Assembly (NCBI GenBank): GCA_966430775.1
Contig: CBJMMB010000092.1
Location: forward strand, 1-15,212
DNA: 15,212 nucleotides
Direction: 5' to 3'
Origin: Dyella_B sp966430775
GTDB lineage: Bacteria > Pseudomonadota > Gammaproteobacteria > Xanthomonadales > Rhodanobacteraceae
The translations under genes were made by a program, and so were the position numbers. The notes below the pieces were generated by a model. The model did not search any database. It had not been told where the DNA came from and saw only the letters and a program-made list of their open reading frames with translations. Shown here piece after piece: positions 8,092 through 15,058 of this stretch. The stretch's first letter is position 1; the number at the start of each line of letters is the position of its first letter.

Positions 8092-8213
8092 CTCCCTCAC
8101 CTGCGCAGTAGGGGAGGGCTGGGGTGGGGTTGCATGAGCTTGCCGCACAGCGCGAATTCATCGCGAGGTTGCATAACCCCACCCCAACCCTCCCCTGCGT
8201 GCAGGGGAGGGAG
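8092..8213. repeat. Inverted pair of REP-like hairpins between phzF-like gene and permease
   Basis: The left unit (8092-8137) and right unit (8166-8213) are near-complementary. Each has a C/G-rich hairpin followed by a tail (GGCTGGGGTGGGGTTGCAT on the left). The right hairpin is nearly ideal: an 11-bp stem, 8188-8198 with 8201-8211, and a 2-base loop. The left stem carries mismatches. The whole can fold into one large stem-loop enclosing about 28 bases. Likely roles are transcript end protection or attenuation between the flanking genes. It is of the same general style as the 2176-2307 element but a different subfamily. Confidence 0.78.
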
Positions 8214-8336
8214 TTGATCGCCGCAAGCTCCTCGTCTGCGCTGGCGCAAATCCGACGCTCGCGGCAAGGCGAACGAGACCTTGCCGGATCAGCTGCCGAT
8301 TGCCATGCTCTGCCTTTCCATTCCAGGGGCATCCCC

Positions 8337-9659
8337 ATGACGTCACCGGTTACCGGCTATCAGCGCAGCCTTCGCCTGCGGGACGCGGCGTTGGTGGTGA
8401 TCGGCGGGATCATCGGCGGCGGCATTTTCCTGAATCCGGGCATCGCCGCGCAGCGCACCGAATCGGGGCTGGCGCTGCTGCTGATGTGGGTGGGCGCGGG
8501 CGTGCTGACCTTGATCGGCGCGCTGTGCTACGCCGAGCTGGGCGCGCGCCGTCCGCATGCCGGCGGCACGTATGTGTATTTGCGCGAGGCCTTCGGTCCA
8601 CTCGCCGGGTTCCTGTTCGGCTGGACCATGCTGCTGGTGATCTATTCCGGCTCCAGCGCGGCGGTGGCGACGATCTTCGCCAGCTACGCGGCCTCGGTGT
8701 TCGGCCTGCCTGCGGGCATGGCGACGCCGCTGGCGGTGGGCGCGCTGGCGATGGTGGCGGTGATCAACCTGTTCGGGCTCAAGTTCGGCGTGCAGATGCA
8801 GAACCTGTTTACCCTGCTGAAGCTACTCGCCGTGGCGGTGCTGGTGGTATGCGGATTGTTCCTCGCTGGCGTCGGCAGCGGCGCGCCGTGGCTGGCGACC
8901 GATCCGGCGCATGCCGACGTCGGCTTCATGAGTGCTTCGCTGCCGGTGCTGTTCGCCTACTCCGGTTTCACTTATCTCAACAACCTCGCCGGCGAAGTGC
9001 GCGAGCCGCAGCGGACGCTGCCGCGCGCATTGTTCTTGGGGATGCTGGGTGTGATCGTGGCGTATGCGCTGGTCAACGTGGCGTATCTGGCGGTGCTTGG
9101 CCATGACGGGCTGGCACACAGCCGCACGCCCGCGGCGGAGGTGATGAACAAGGTGTTCGGCCCGGCCGGTGCGAAGGTGATCGCCATCGGCATCGCCATC
9201 TCCACCTTCGGCTTTTGCAACATCACCCTGGTCGCCGGCGCGCGTGTATTGCAGGTGATGGGCGCCGACGGGTTGTTCTTCGCCAGCGTGGGACGGCTGC
9301 ATCCGCGGCATCACACGCCGAACCTGGCGCTGGTGCTGCTGGTCGGCTGGTCGATCGTGCTGGTGCTGTCGGGCAGCTACGGGCAATTGCTCGATTACGC
9401 CACCTTCGGCGACTGGCTGGCCTGCGCCGTGGGCGTGGCCACGCTGTTCTGGTACCGCCATCGGCAGCAGGGCGAGGTGGCGTTCCGTGTGCCGGGCTAT
9501 CCGCTGCTGCCGCTGATTTTCGTTGTCGTCATCGGGCTGGTGGTGGTGCAGAGCCTGCGTACAAGTTTGGTGAATACGGGCATCGGCGTGGCGATCATGG
9601 CGGCCGGCATCCCGGTGTATTTCATCTGGAAGCATTTGTTCAGGGCGGTTCGCACCTAA
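8337..9659 (+). CDS. Amino-acid permease, APC superfamily
   Basis: This 440-residue inner-membrane transporter is almost wholly hydrophobic, with about 12 predicted helices. The N-terminal helix carries the APC signature IGGIIGGGIFLNPG (about 22-35), where unwound glycine-rich TM1 binds the amino-acid carboxylate. Next comes the family motif YAELGARRPHAGGTYVYL (about 65-82) with FGPLAGFLFGW. A second conserved stretch is PVLFAYSGFTYLNNLAGEVREPQRTLPRA in the middle, the expected TM6 region. The ATG at 8337 follows AGGGG (8325-8329) at 7 bases and places the short cytoplasmic tail MTSPVTGYQRSLRLRD before TM1; the long upstream extension of the frame runs through the REP elements and is not coding. 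Substrate and direction (symport or exchange) cannot be assigned. The molybdo-protein operon starts 52 bp downstream and may be co-transcribed. Confidence 0.92.
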   Translation: MTSPVTGYQRSLRLRDAALVVIGGIIGGGIFLNPGIAAQRTESGLALLLMWVGAGVLTLIGALCYAELGARRPHAGGTYVYLREAFGPLAGFLFGWTMLLVIYSGSSAAVATIFASYAASVFGLPAGMATPLAVGALAMVAVINLFGLKFGVQMQNLFTLLKLLAVAVLVVCGLFLAGVGSGAPWLATDPAHADVGFMSASLPVLFAYSGFTYLNNLAGEVREPQRTLPRALFLGMLGVIVAYALVNVAYLAVLGHDGLAHSRTPAAEVMNKVFGPAGAKVIAIGIAISTFGFCNITLVAGARVLQVMGADGLFFASVGRLHPRHHTPNLALVLLVGWSIVLVLSGSYGQLLDYATFGDWLACAVGVATLFWYRHRQQGEVAFRVPGYPLLPLIFVVVIGLVVVQSLRTSLVNTGIGVAIMAAGIPVYFIWKHLFRAVRT

Positions 9660-9697
9660 ATTCGCGTGGCAATGCCAAAATGTGCGAATAGCTTCAT

Positions 9698-9702
9698 GGA
9701 GA
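9698..9702 (+). promoter_or_regulatory. Shine-Dalgarno site fixing the [2Fe-2S] subunit start
   Basis: GGAGA lies 9 bases before the ATG at 9712. This favours that ATG over an in-frame GTG at 9682, which has no such site. Confidence 0.6.
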
Positions 9703-9711
9703 CACCACCCG

Positions 9712-10248
9712 ATGGCGCAAGACCACGCCGCGCTGCCCAGTAAGGCTGCGGATATCACGCCCACCCCGGTCCGCCCCGGCGTCGACCTGCAGATCAACGG
9801 CGAGGCGTTCCGCCATACCGGCGATCCGGAGATGCCGCTGCTGTGGTACCTGCGCGACGTGCTGCGCCTCAATGGCACCAAGTACGGCGGCGAGCATGGC
9901 GAAGGCGGCGCGGATCTGGTGCTGGTCAACGGCAAGGCCACCTCCGCCATCGGCGTGAGCGTGAACAAGCTGGCCGGCAAGAAGATCACCACGGTGGAAG
10001 GCCTGACCGATGCGAAAGGCAACCTGCATCCGCTGCAACAGGCATTCATCGACGAAGATGCGATCGGCTGCGGCTACTGCACGCCGGGCTGGCTCATCGC
10101 ATCGATGGATCTGTTGAACCGCAACAAGGATCCTTCCGACAACGACATCGACGGCCTGCCCAATCTCTGCCGCTGCGGCTGCCAGACGCGCGTGCGCAAG
10201 GCGATCAAGCGCGCCGCCGCGGCGATGAAGCAAGGGGCGAAGGCATGA
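9712..10248 (+). CDS. Small [2Fe-2S] subunit of a xanthine dehydrogenase-family oxidoreductase, one cluster site lost
   Basis: A 178-residue homologue of the small electron-transfer subunit (IorA/CoxS/XdhC-like). Normally it carries two [2Fe-2S] clusters: a plant-ferredoxin domain at the N-terminus and a helical domain at the C-terminus. The C-terminal site is intact: C120 and C123 in GCGYCTPG, C153 and C155 in NLCRCG, plus an extra C157. The N-terminal fold is recognisable (LLWYLRDVLRLNGTKYG, then LAGKKITTVEGL). However, the four ligand positions of the usual GTKxGCxxxxCGAC...C pattern read G60, G65, D68 and I80, with no gap. The first cluster therefore cannot form in the normal way. The stop overlaps the start of the large subunit (ATGA), showing translational coupling. 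It has no signal peptide; it would be exported together with its Tat-tagged partner. Family call firm, activity uncertain. Confidence 0.88.
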   Translation: MAQDHAALPSKAADITPTPVRPGVDLQINGEAFRHTGDPEMPLLWYLRDVLRLNGTKYGGEHGEGGADLVLVNGKATSAIGVSVNKLAGKKITTVEGLTDAKGNLHPLQQAFIDEDAIGCGYCTPGWLIASMDLLNRNKDPSDNDIDGLPNLCRCGCQTRVRKAIKRAAAAMKQGAKA

Positions 10249-12497
10249 GCGGCCAGCTGAGATTGTCGCGCCGCCGCTTCCTGCAGGTGCTCGCCGGCTC
10301 GGCCGGTGCGTTGATTGTCGGCATTCGTACTGTCCGCGCCGCCACTGCACCGACACCTCCGGACATGCTGGGCGATACGCTGTACGACTTAGGCCCGTAT
10401 GTGCGCGTCGATGCCGACGGCACGGTACTGATCGGTGCGCGCGATCCGGAAACCGGCACCGGTGTGGCGACCTCGCTCGCGCGCATCATCGCCGACGAAA
10501 TGGACGCCGATTGGCAACACGTACGCGTGCTGCCGCTGGGCCTGGGCGTGGCCGACGACAACGGCAAGCCGCGCTGGCTCTACGGCCAGCAAGTGGGCGG
10601 CACCGGCAATTCCATGCCGCGTGCATGGCGCGACCTGCGCTCGGCCGGCGCGTTGGTGCGCTGGCTGCTGATCCGCGCCGCCGTGCCGCAGCTTGGCGTA
10701 CCGCCCGAGCAGTTGCGCACCGAGCAAGGCGCGGTGATCGCACCGGACGGCCGCCGCATCGGCTACGGCGCACTGGCTGCCGCCGCCGCGAAAATCGCAC
10801 TGCCGCCCGGCCCCATCTCGCTGAAAACGCCGGATCACTACACCCTGATCGGCAAGCCCGCCGGCGATGTCGACGCACGCGCGATCGTTACCGGACAGAC
10901 GCCTTACGCACTCGATCAGCACCTGGGCGAGACATTGGTCGCCGTGCTCGCGCATTGCCCGTGGCCGGATGGCCAGCTCACCGGGCTCGACAGCAGCGCC
11001 GCGCTGGCCATCAAGGGCGTGGTGAAAGTGATCGAGCTCAAGCCCGAACCGAACCTGCCACCGGGCCAGACGGTGATCGCGCCGGCGGTCGCCGTGATCG
11101 CGGAAAACACCTGGGTGGCCTTGCAAGGCCGGCGCGCGCTGAAGCTCACCTGGAAGCCGGGCGCCAGCGGCAGCGAGAGCACCGCGGCGCTGGAACAACA
11201 GGCCACCGCCCTGCTCAACAGCGACGCCGCGCCCACCACGCGCGTGCGTGACGAAGGCGACGTCGACAAGGCCAAACGCAAGGCCGCGCGCCGCGTCGAG
11301 GCCACCTACTATCAACCGTGGCTGGCGCACGCCGCCAGCGAACCGATGAACTGCCTGGTGCGCCTGGACAAGACCAGCGCCACGCTTTTCGTACCCACGC
11401 AATCGCCGCAGCAGGCGTGGACGGTGGTGCAGCGTCTTACCGGCCTTACACCCGACCAGATCGACATCCGCGTGCCACGCATCGGCGGCGGTTACGGCCG
11501 CCGCCTCGATCACGATTACGTGGCCGAAGCGGTCATGCTGGCCAAGGAAGTCGACAAGCCGCTGCAACTGTTCTGGCCGCGCGACGAAGACCTCGCGCAT
11601 GATTTCTACCGCTCCGGCACCGTGCACAAGTTCAACGCGATCATCGATGCCAAGCGCCATGTGATCGCCTGGAACCAGCGCGTCGCCAGCGCCTCCGCGC
11701 TCACCGGCCGCGGCGTGCCGAGCGATCATCTGTGGACGTCCGAAGTCAGCGCCAACCAGTTGCCGGCAGGCTTCGTTCCCAATTACCGCAGCGACTGGTT
11801 CGGCCTCACTTCCTCGCTGCCGCGCGGTCCGCATCGCGGCATGCCGGATGTCAGCAACGCGTTTGCCGTCGGCAGCTTCGTCGACGAGATCGCGCATTCG
11901 CTCAAGGAAGATCCACTCGTCACGCAACTGCGCCTGCTCGGCGAGCCGCGACTGGTGCCGCTGCAAGGCGGTGGCGCGATCGACACCGCGCGCCTGGTCA
12001 ACGTCTTGAAGCTGGTCGCCGATCGCATCAGCTGGAAGGATTGGCTGCACACGGTGAACGGCCTCGGCATCGCCTGCTGGTACACCGGCGGCGCGTACGT
12101 GGCGCATGCGATCGAAGTGTCGATGCAAGGCGAAAAGCTCACCATCGAACGCGCCGTGTGCGCGGTCGACGTCGGCCGCGTGATCAACCCCACCGGCCTG
12201 GAAGGCCAGGTCGCTGGCGCGACGCTGGATGCGCTTTCCACCGCGTTGAATCTCGCTATCACCACCAAGGACGGCAAGGTGCAGCAAAGCACCTGGAAGG
12301 ATTACCCGCTCGCCAGCATGGCGCAGTTGCCGCGCACGGTCGAAGTGATCGTGGTGCCGGGCGAAGGCGATCCGGCCGGCGCAAGCTTCCTCGCCATGCC
12401 GACTGCAGCTCCGGCACTCGCCAATGCGGTGTTCCGCGTCAGTGCGGTGCGCGTGCGGCGGTTGCCGTTGATGAAGGAACTGCTGCGGTTGTTGTAA
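10245..12497 (+). CDS. Tat-exported molybdopterin-binding subunit, isoquinoline 1-oxidoreductase/xanthine dehydrogenase family
   Basis: This 750-residue large subunit should bind the molybdopterin cytosine dinucleotide cofactor and hydroxylate a substrate, probably in the periplasm. A twin-arginine signal is clear: SRRRFLQ at residues 8-14, followed by the hydrophobic VLAGSAGALIVG. Family landmarks are present: YGQQVGGTGNSMPRAW, PTQSPQQAWTVVQ, the cofactor loop RIGGGYGRR followed by LDHDYVAEA, RGPHRGMPDVSNAFAVGSFV, and AVDVGRVINPTGLEGQVAG. Length is typical of IorB-like proteins (700-780). Near the C-terminus, where the family has GEPxxxP before PALANA, this protein has FLAMPTAA. The active-site glutamate position would be F715, the nearest glutamate being E707. 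The ATG overlaps the previous stop codon. No cytochrome c subunit or cofactor-insertion (XdhC/CoxF-like) gene is nearby. It may be a divergent, possibly non-hydroxylating member. Confidence 0.9.
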   Translation: MSGQLRLSRRRFLQVLAGSAGALIVGIRTVRAATAPTPPDMLGDTLYDLGPYVRVDADGTVLIGARDPETGTGVATSLARIIADEMDADWQHVRVLPLGLGVADDNGKPRWLYGQQVGGTGNSMPRAWRDLRSAGALVRWLLIRAAVPQLGVPPEQLRTEQGAVIAPDGRRIGYGALAAAAAKIALPPGPISLKTPDHYTLIGKPAGDVDARAIVTGQTPYALDQHLGETLVAVLAHCPWPDGQLTGLDSSAALAIKGVVKVIELKPEPNLPPGQTVIAPAVAVIAENTWVALQGRRALKLTWKPGASGSESTAALEQQATALLNSDAAPTTRVRDEGDVDKAKRKAARRVEATYYQPWLAHAASEPMNCLVRLDKTSATLFVPTQSPQQAWTVVQRLTGLTPDQIDIRVPRIGGGYGRRLDHDYVAEAVMLAKEVDKPLQLFWPRDEDLAHDFYRSGTVHKFNAIIDAKRHVIAWNQRVASASALTGRGVPSDHLWTSEVSANQLPAGFVPNYRSDWFGLTSSLPRGPHRGMPDVSNAFAVGSFVDEIAHSLKEDPLVTQLRLLGEPRLVPLQGGGAIDTARLVNVLKLVADRISWKDWLHTVNGLGIACWYTGGAYVAHAIEVSMQGEKLTIERAVCAVDVGRVINPTGLEGQVAGATLDALSTALNLAITTKDGKVQQSTWKDYPLASMAQLPRTVEVIVVPGEGDPAGASFLAMPTAAPALANAVFRVSAVRVRRLPLMKELLRLL

Positions 12498-12514
12498 GCG
12501 CAGCGGCGCAACCG

Positions 12515-12545
12515 AACCCAACATCGCTCTGCATGATGTTGGGTT
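12515..12545. terminator. Hairpin between convergent genes (possible bidirectional terminator)
   Basis: An 11-bp perfect stem (AACCCAACATC at 12515-12525 with its complement at 12535-12545) encloses a 9-base loop; GCGC on both outer sides can extend it. It lies 17 bases after the molybdo-subunit stop and 24 bases beyond the stop of the convergent gene. The stem shares AACCCAAC with the 76-bp repeats at the right end of the window, so it may be a relative of them. No T-run is present. Confidence 0.6.
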
Positions 12546-12547
12546 GC

Positions 12548-12568
12548 GCCCCGGATCAAGTCCGGGGC
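12548..12568. terminator. Second hairpin at the convergent junction
   Basis: GCCCCGGA (12548-12555) pairs with TCCGGGGC (12561-12568) over a TCAAG loop, directly beside the stop codon of the minus-strand gene at 12570. The symmetric stem could act on both strands. No T-run follows, so it may instead be a dispersed palindrome. Confidence 0.55.
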
Positions 12569-12569
12569 T

Positions 12570-14549
12570 CTACCTGGTGAACTGATCGCTGGCCGGAACC
12601 CACGAACCTGATTTGGGCGTACCCACCGGCCTGATCGGCTGCGGCAAGGGTTTCAACGGCGCCGTGGGCGATGGCGGACAATTCGGCGGCATCGGGCCAC
12701 CACTCACGCGCGCCGCCGCGCATTCGGCGCTGTTATCCAGCACCACCGGTGCGGCAGGAGCAGGCGTGCTTGCCGCTGCAGCCGTTTCGCTCTTGGGGAT
12801 GGATGCGTTCTGCGTGGGCAGGTTCAGGCGGTCGTAGATCTTCTTGTCCAACGGTTGCGCCGGCGGATCGGGATTGTGGCAACTGAACAGCGCCGAAGGC
12901 AGCAACGGCATCACGCCGCATTCGATGCGCACGCCCTGCGGCAGGTTGAAGGTGTGCTTCACCGTGGTCTTTTCGACCGCATGCCGCAAGGCGGTATCGA
13001 CCGAGCTCTCGCCTTCGGGCGTCCAGTATTTGTCGAAGCGCGTCGCCTTGTAGCGCGGCAGGTTGGTGTTGTGCGACATGATTTCCGTATCGCCGCGCGG
13101 CTTCATCTGGATATACGTGCCGTTCGGCGTGCCTGGCGTACCGCCGCCCTGCTCGCCCGCCGTGTTGTTGCCGGTGCCGATCGACGACGACGGCTGCGTG
13201 CCCTGCCCGGCGTTGTTTTCCGTCTGCGACTGGATCACGCCGTTGGGTTGTCCCGGATTGCCGGTCTCGCTGCCTTGCGGCGTGGCGTTGGGTGCGGTGC
13301 TCGCGCTCGCGTTGCCTTCGCTGGCGGCGGCGCTCGATGGCGATGGATTGGGCGAGGACGTCGCTGCGGCTTGTTGCTCGCTGCTGGGCGACGTCGAGGG
13401 TTTGGATTCGTTCTGTGGCGTGGTCGGCGTCGGCGAAGGCGCCGGGCTCGATTGCGGACGCAGCGAAACCTCCGGCACCGCCAGCTTGGGCGCTTCGATG
13501 TTCAACGCCGGCGCCGAAGGCGTAACGCTCGGCGCCGGCGCGGCAACCGGCGTCACCGGCACGGGCGCAAGTTGCGGTTGTTCCTGCGGACGCGCGACGG
13601 GGCCGACCACCTGCTGCGATACCTGCGGCACGCTCGGCGCCGCCAACGGCGTGGCCGATGGCTGCAGGTTGACCGTGGGCGCCACCTGCGCCGGCAAGGG
13701 AATCGGCTGCAAGGATGGCGACGGCGGCGCCGCCGTCGCGGTGCTGGGCTGGACCGCCGCCACCGTCGGCATGGGCGGCGGCGTCAACGATGGTTTTTCC
13801 ACCGCGATCTGTGGCGGCGTCACCGTCGGCGCCAATTGCGCCGGCTGGGTAGGCAAGGCCACCGACGGCAACGGCGACATCGGCTGCGTACCTTCCGGCT
13901 GCGCCTTGCGCACCGGCTCGGGCTGGAACGCTGGTGGCACCGGTTGCGGCGCCTGTACGGCCTGCAGCGACAGCGTCGCGGGCGGCAGGCCGCTGGGTGT
14001 CGGTTGTTCGACCGGCGGCGCCGACGGTTTGGGCAACGTGATCGGCGGCAACGGCGCGGCCGGCGCCTGGGCTTTTTCCGCGGCGGGCGGCTTGGCCTGC
14101 GCCACCACCGGTTCCTGCTTGGGCGCGGGCACCGGCGGCTGCGCTACCGCGGCCACTGGTGCGGCGGTGGAGGTTTCATGCGTGGCGTGCGTCACCTGCG
14201 AGGTGTTGCCGCGATGCGTGGGGCCATGCTCCTTGGGCGGCACACCGCGCACGGGCGGCGGCGGTGGCGGCTGCGGCTTGTTCTGGATCAGGCGCACCAG
14301 CAGCGCATTGCCCTTCGGTTCCGGCGGTGGCGGCGGAAGGTCGTACGGCGAACCGAAGATCATCGTAAGCAGCACCACCAGGTGCACCAGGATGCTGCCG
14401 ACAAGCCCGATCAATTTCAGCAGGCGATCGCGCGGCCGATCCTGCCTGCGCCGCCGATACACCAGCGCCCACGTCGCCGCATCGCGCGGCGACTTGATCA
14501 TCAGCACCTGCTGGGGCGGTTTGGGTTTATCGGGAGACGGCGGCGACAT
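12570..14549 (-). CDS. Proline-rich, single-pass inner-membrane protein of unknown function (TonB-like layout)
   Basis: This is about 659 residues from the ATG at 14549. A short basic cytoplasmic part (VLMIKSPRDAATWALVYRRRRQDRPRDR) is followed by one membrane helix at about 46-66 (LIGLVGSILVHLVVLLTMIF). Then comes a periplasmic part of about 420 residues that is extremely rich in Pro, Ala, Gln and Val, with PPPPPPEPKGNALLVRLI first, turning Ser/Asn/Gly-rich near its end. A compact C-terminal domain of about 100 residues starts at YIQMKPRGDTEIMSHN and has cysteines in RIECGVMP and LFSCHNPD; two more lie in SAECAAAR and PPNCPPSP near the end. The layout is that of TonB/TolA energy-transducing proteins, but I do not see a TonB C-terminal motif. 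Xanthomonadales proteins labelled 'transmembrane repetitive protein' seem similar from memory. A GTG at 14597 would add 16 residues; the ATG is preferred for a -10-like TACACT just upstream, and neither has a Shine-Dalgarno. Confidence 0.82.
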   Translation of the reverse strand: MSPPSPDKPKPPQQVLMIKSPRDAATWALVYRRRRQDRPRDRLLKLIGLVGSILVHLVVLLTMIFGSPYDLPPPPPEPKGNALLVRLIQNKPQPPPPPPVRGVPPKEHGPTHRGNTSQVTHATHETSTAAPVAAVAQPPVPAPKQEPVVAQAKPPAAEKAQAPAAPLPPITLPKPSAPPVEQPTPSGLPPATLSLQAVQAPQPVPPAFQPEPVRKAQPEGTQPMSPLPSVALPTQPAQLAPTVTPPQIAVEKPSLTPPPMPTVAAVQPSTATAAPPSPSLQPIPLPAQVAPTVNLQPSATPLAAPSVPQVSQQVVGPVARPQEQPQLAPVPVTPVAAPAPSVTPSAPALNIEAPKLAVPEVSLRPQSSPAPSPTPTTPQNESKPSTSPSSEQQAAATSSPNPSPSSAAASEGNASASTAPNATPQGSETGNPGQPNGVIQSQTENNAGQGTQPSSSIGTGNNTAGEQGGGTPGTPNGTYIQMKPRGDTEIMSHNTNLPRYKATRFDKYWTPEGESSVDTALRHAVEKTTVKHTFNLPQGVRIECGVMPLLPSALFSCHNPDPPAQPLDKKIYDRLNLPTQNASIPKSETAAAASTPAPAAPVVLDNSAECAAARVSGGPMPPNCPPSPTAPLKPLPQPIRPVGTPKSGSWVPASDQFTR

Positions 14550-14556
14550 GGGCGCC

Positions 14557-14562
14557 AGTGTA
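14557..14562 (-). promoter_or_regulatory. Possible -10 box placing transcription start at the ATG (leaderless mRNA)
   Basis: TACACT on the minus strand lies 7 bases before the ATG at 14549. Transcription would then start at or next to the A of the start codon, which would explain why no Shine-Dalgarno is visible. A good -35 hexamer is not apparent, so this is tentative. Confidence 0.3.
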
Positions 14563-14668
14563 ATGGCGGACGCGCTTTTTTCTTCGTCCACCGGCACGCG
14601 GCCGTAGGCGGAAATGCCAACCCGAGCAGTGTGCGCGGAGCGATCTGCCAGACCATCGAGCGGATTCC

Positions 14669-14744
14669 CGTAGGTTGGGTTAGCGCAGCGTAACCCAACG
14701 ATACCGCGCGAACGTTGGGTTACGCTGCGCTAACCCAACCTACG
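14669..14744. repeat. 76-bp palindromic repeat, copy 1
   Basis: A perfect 32-bp inverted repeat around a 12-base spacer (ATACCGCGCGAA). Each arm also contains its own small hairpin (GTTGGGTTA with TAACCCAAC), so the unit is two REP-like hairpins in opposite orientation. It is identical base for base to the copy at 15059-15134, and the 24 bases to its left are also partly alike. Its right side cuts into the putative toxin remnant. Confidence 0.95.
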
Positions 14745-14800
14745 CAGTTTGTCTCACCGTGCGGCAGCCGATGCGATGCCACATCCCTGGGCAACCTCAT
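14720..14800 (-). pseudogene. Truncated HicA-like toxin gene remnant
   Basis: The ATG overlaps the stop of the HicB-like ORF in an ATGA, the coupling expected of a two-gene toxin-antitoxin operon. The first codons read MRLPRDV, matching the M(K/R)LPRD(V/L) opening common in HicA-like proteins. The frame then diverges, enters the 76-bp repeat and stops after 26 codons, whereas HicA proteins are about 60-85 residues. The double-stranded-RNA-binding-like core with its catalytic histidine is missing, apart from a possible SHRL/HGE echo at residues 9-16. Inference: the gene was truncated by a deletion or rearrangement at the repeat. It is too short for a confident family assignment. Confidence 0.5.
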
Positions 14801-15003
14801 GCAGCCAATACCTCGTCACGCACGTAATGAAGGCGTATGACCGCAGGACCCTTGCCTGGCTCGAAATGACAATGCACCGCATCGCGCACGTTCTGGCGCA
14901 ACGCTTCTACCGTTTCGGCCTGAGTAAAGATCGACTCGCCCAGTGCACGCGCCGAATAACCGCCTTCGGCAGCTTCTTCGATCAGAAATACGATTTCGCT
15001 CAT
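14797..15003 (-). CDS. HicB-like small antitoxin-type protein
   Basis: A 68-residue protein with the half-HicB fold pattern: strand EIVFLIEEAAEGGYSARAL, then GESIFTQAETVEALRQNVRDAVHCHF (helix) and PAVIRLHYVRDEVLAA (strand). This family is found with HicA-like genes and is often misannotated as a 2-oxoisovalerate dehydrogenase subunit; nothing here supports that enzyme activity. The ATG at 15003 has a good Shine-Dalgarno (GGAGA, 5 bases away). The stop overlaps the start of a truncated HicA-like frame. The pair lies between two identical 76-bp palindromes. It has no DNA-binding domain of its own visible. It is likely an orphan or residual antitoxin. Confidence 0.78.
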   Translation of the reverse strand: MSEIVFLIEEAAEGGYSARALGESIFTQAETVEALRQNVRDAVHCHFEPGKGPAVIRLHYVRDEVLAA

Positions 15004-15058
15004 GATGGTCTCCGGGCGTTCTGACCTGATGGTACTGCCGAAACCGCGAACGGATTCT

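Noticed and set aside
8124..8336. In-frame upstream extension of the permease (71 more residues)
   Set aside because: It reads through the REP-like hairpins; the ATG at 8337 has a well-placed AGGGG and gives the normal APC N-terminus.
10389..12524. 711-codon open frame antisense to the molybdopterin subunit gene
   Set aside because: It is a by-product of high GC third positions in the real gene. It has His/Arg/Gly-rich composition, no motif and no ribosome site, while the plus-strand frame has clear family motifs.
12855..14693. 612-codon Arg-rich and 514-codon Gly/Cys-rich plus-strand frames opposite the proline-rich gene
   Set aside because: Both arise from reading proline- and alanine-rich codons in reverse. 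The minus-strand frame has a membrane helix, a sensible gradient of composition and a compact C-terminal domain.
14797..15003. 2-oxoisovalerate dehydrogenase subunit, a common database label for this small family
   Set aside because: At 68 residues it is far too short for the enzyme and shows a HicB-like strand-helix-strand pattern with a coupled HicA-like start.
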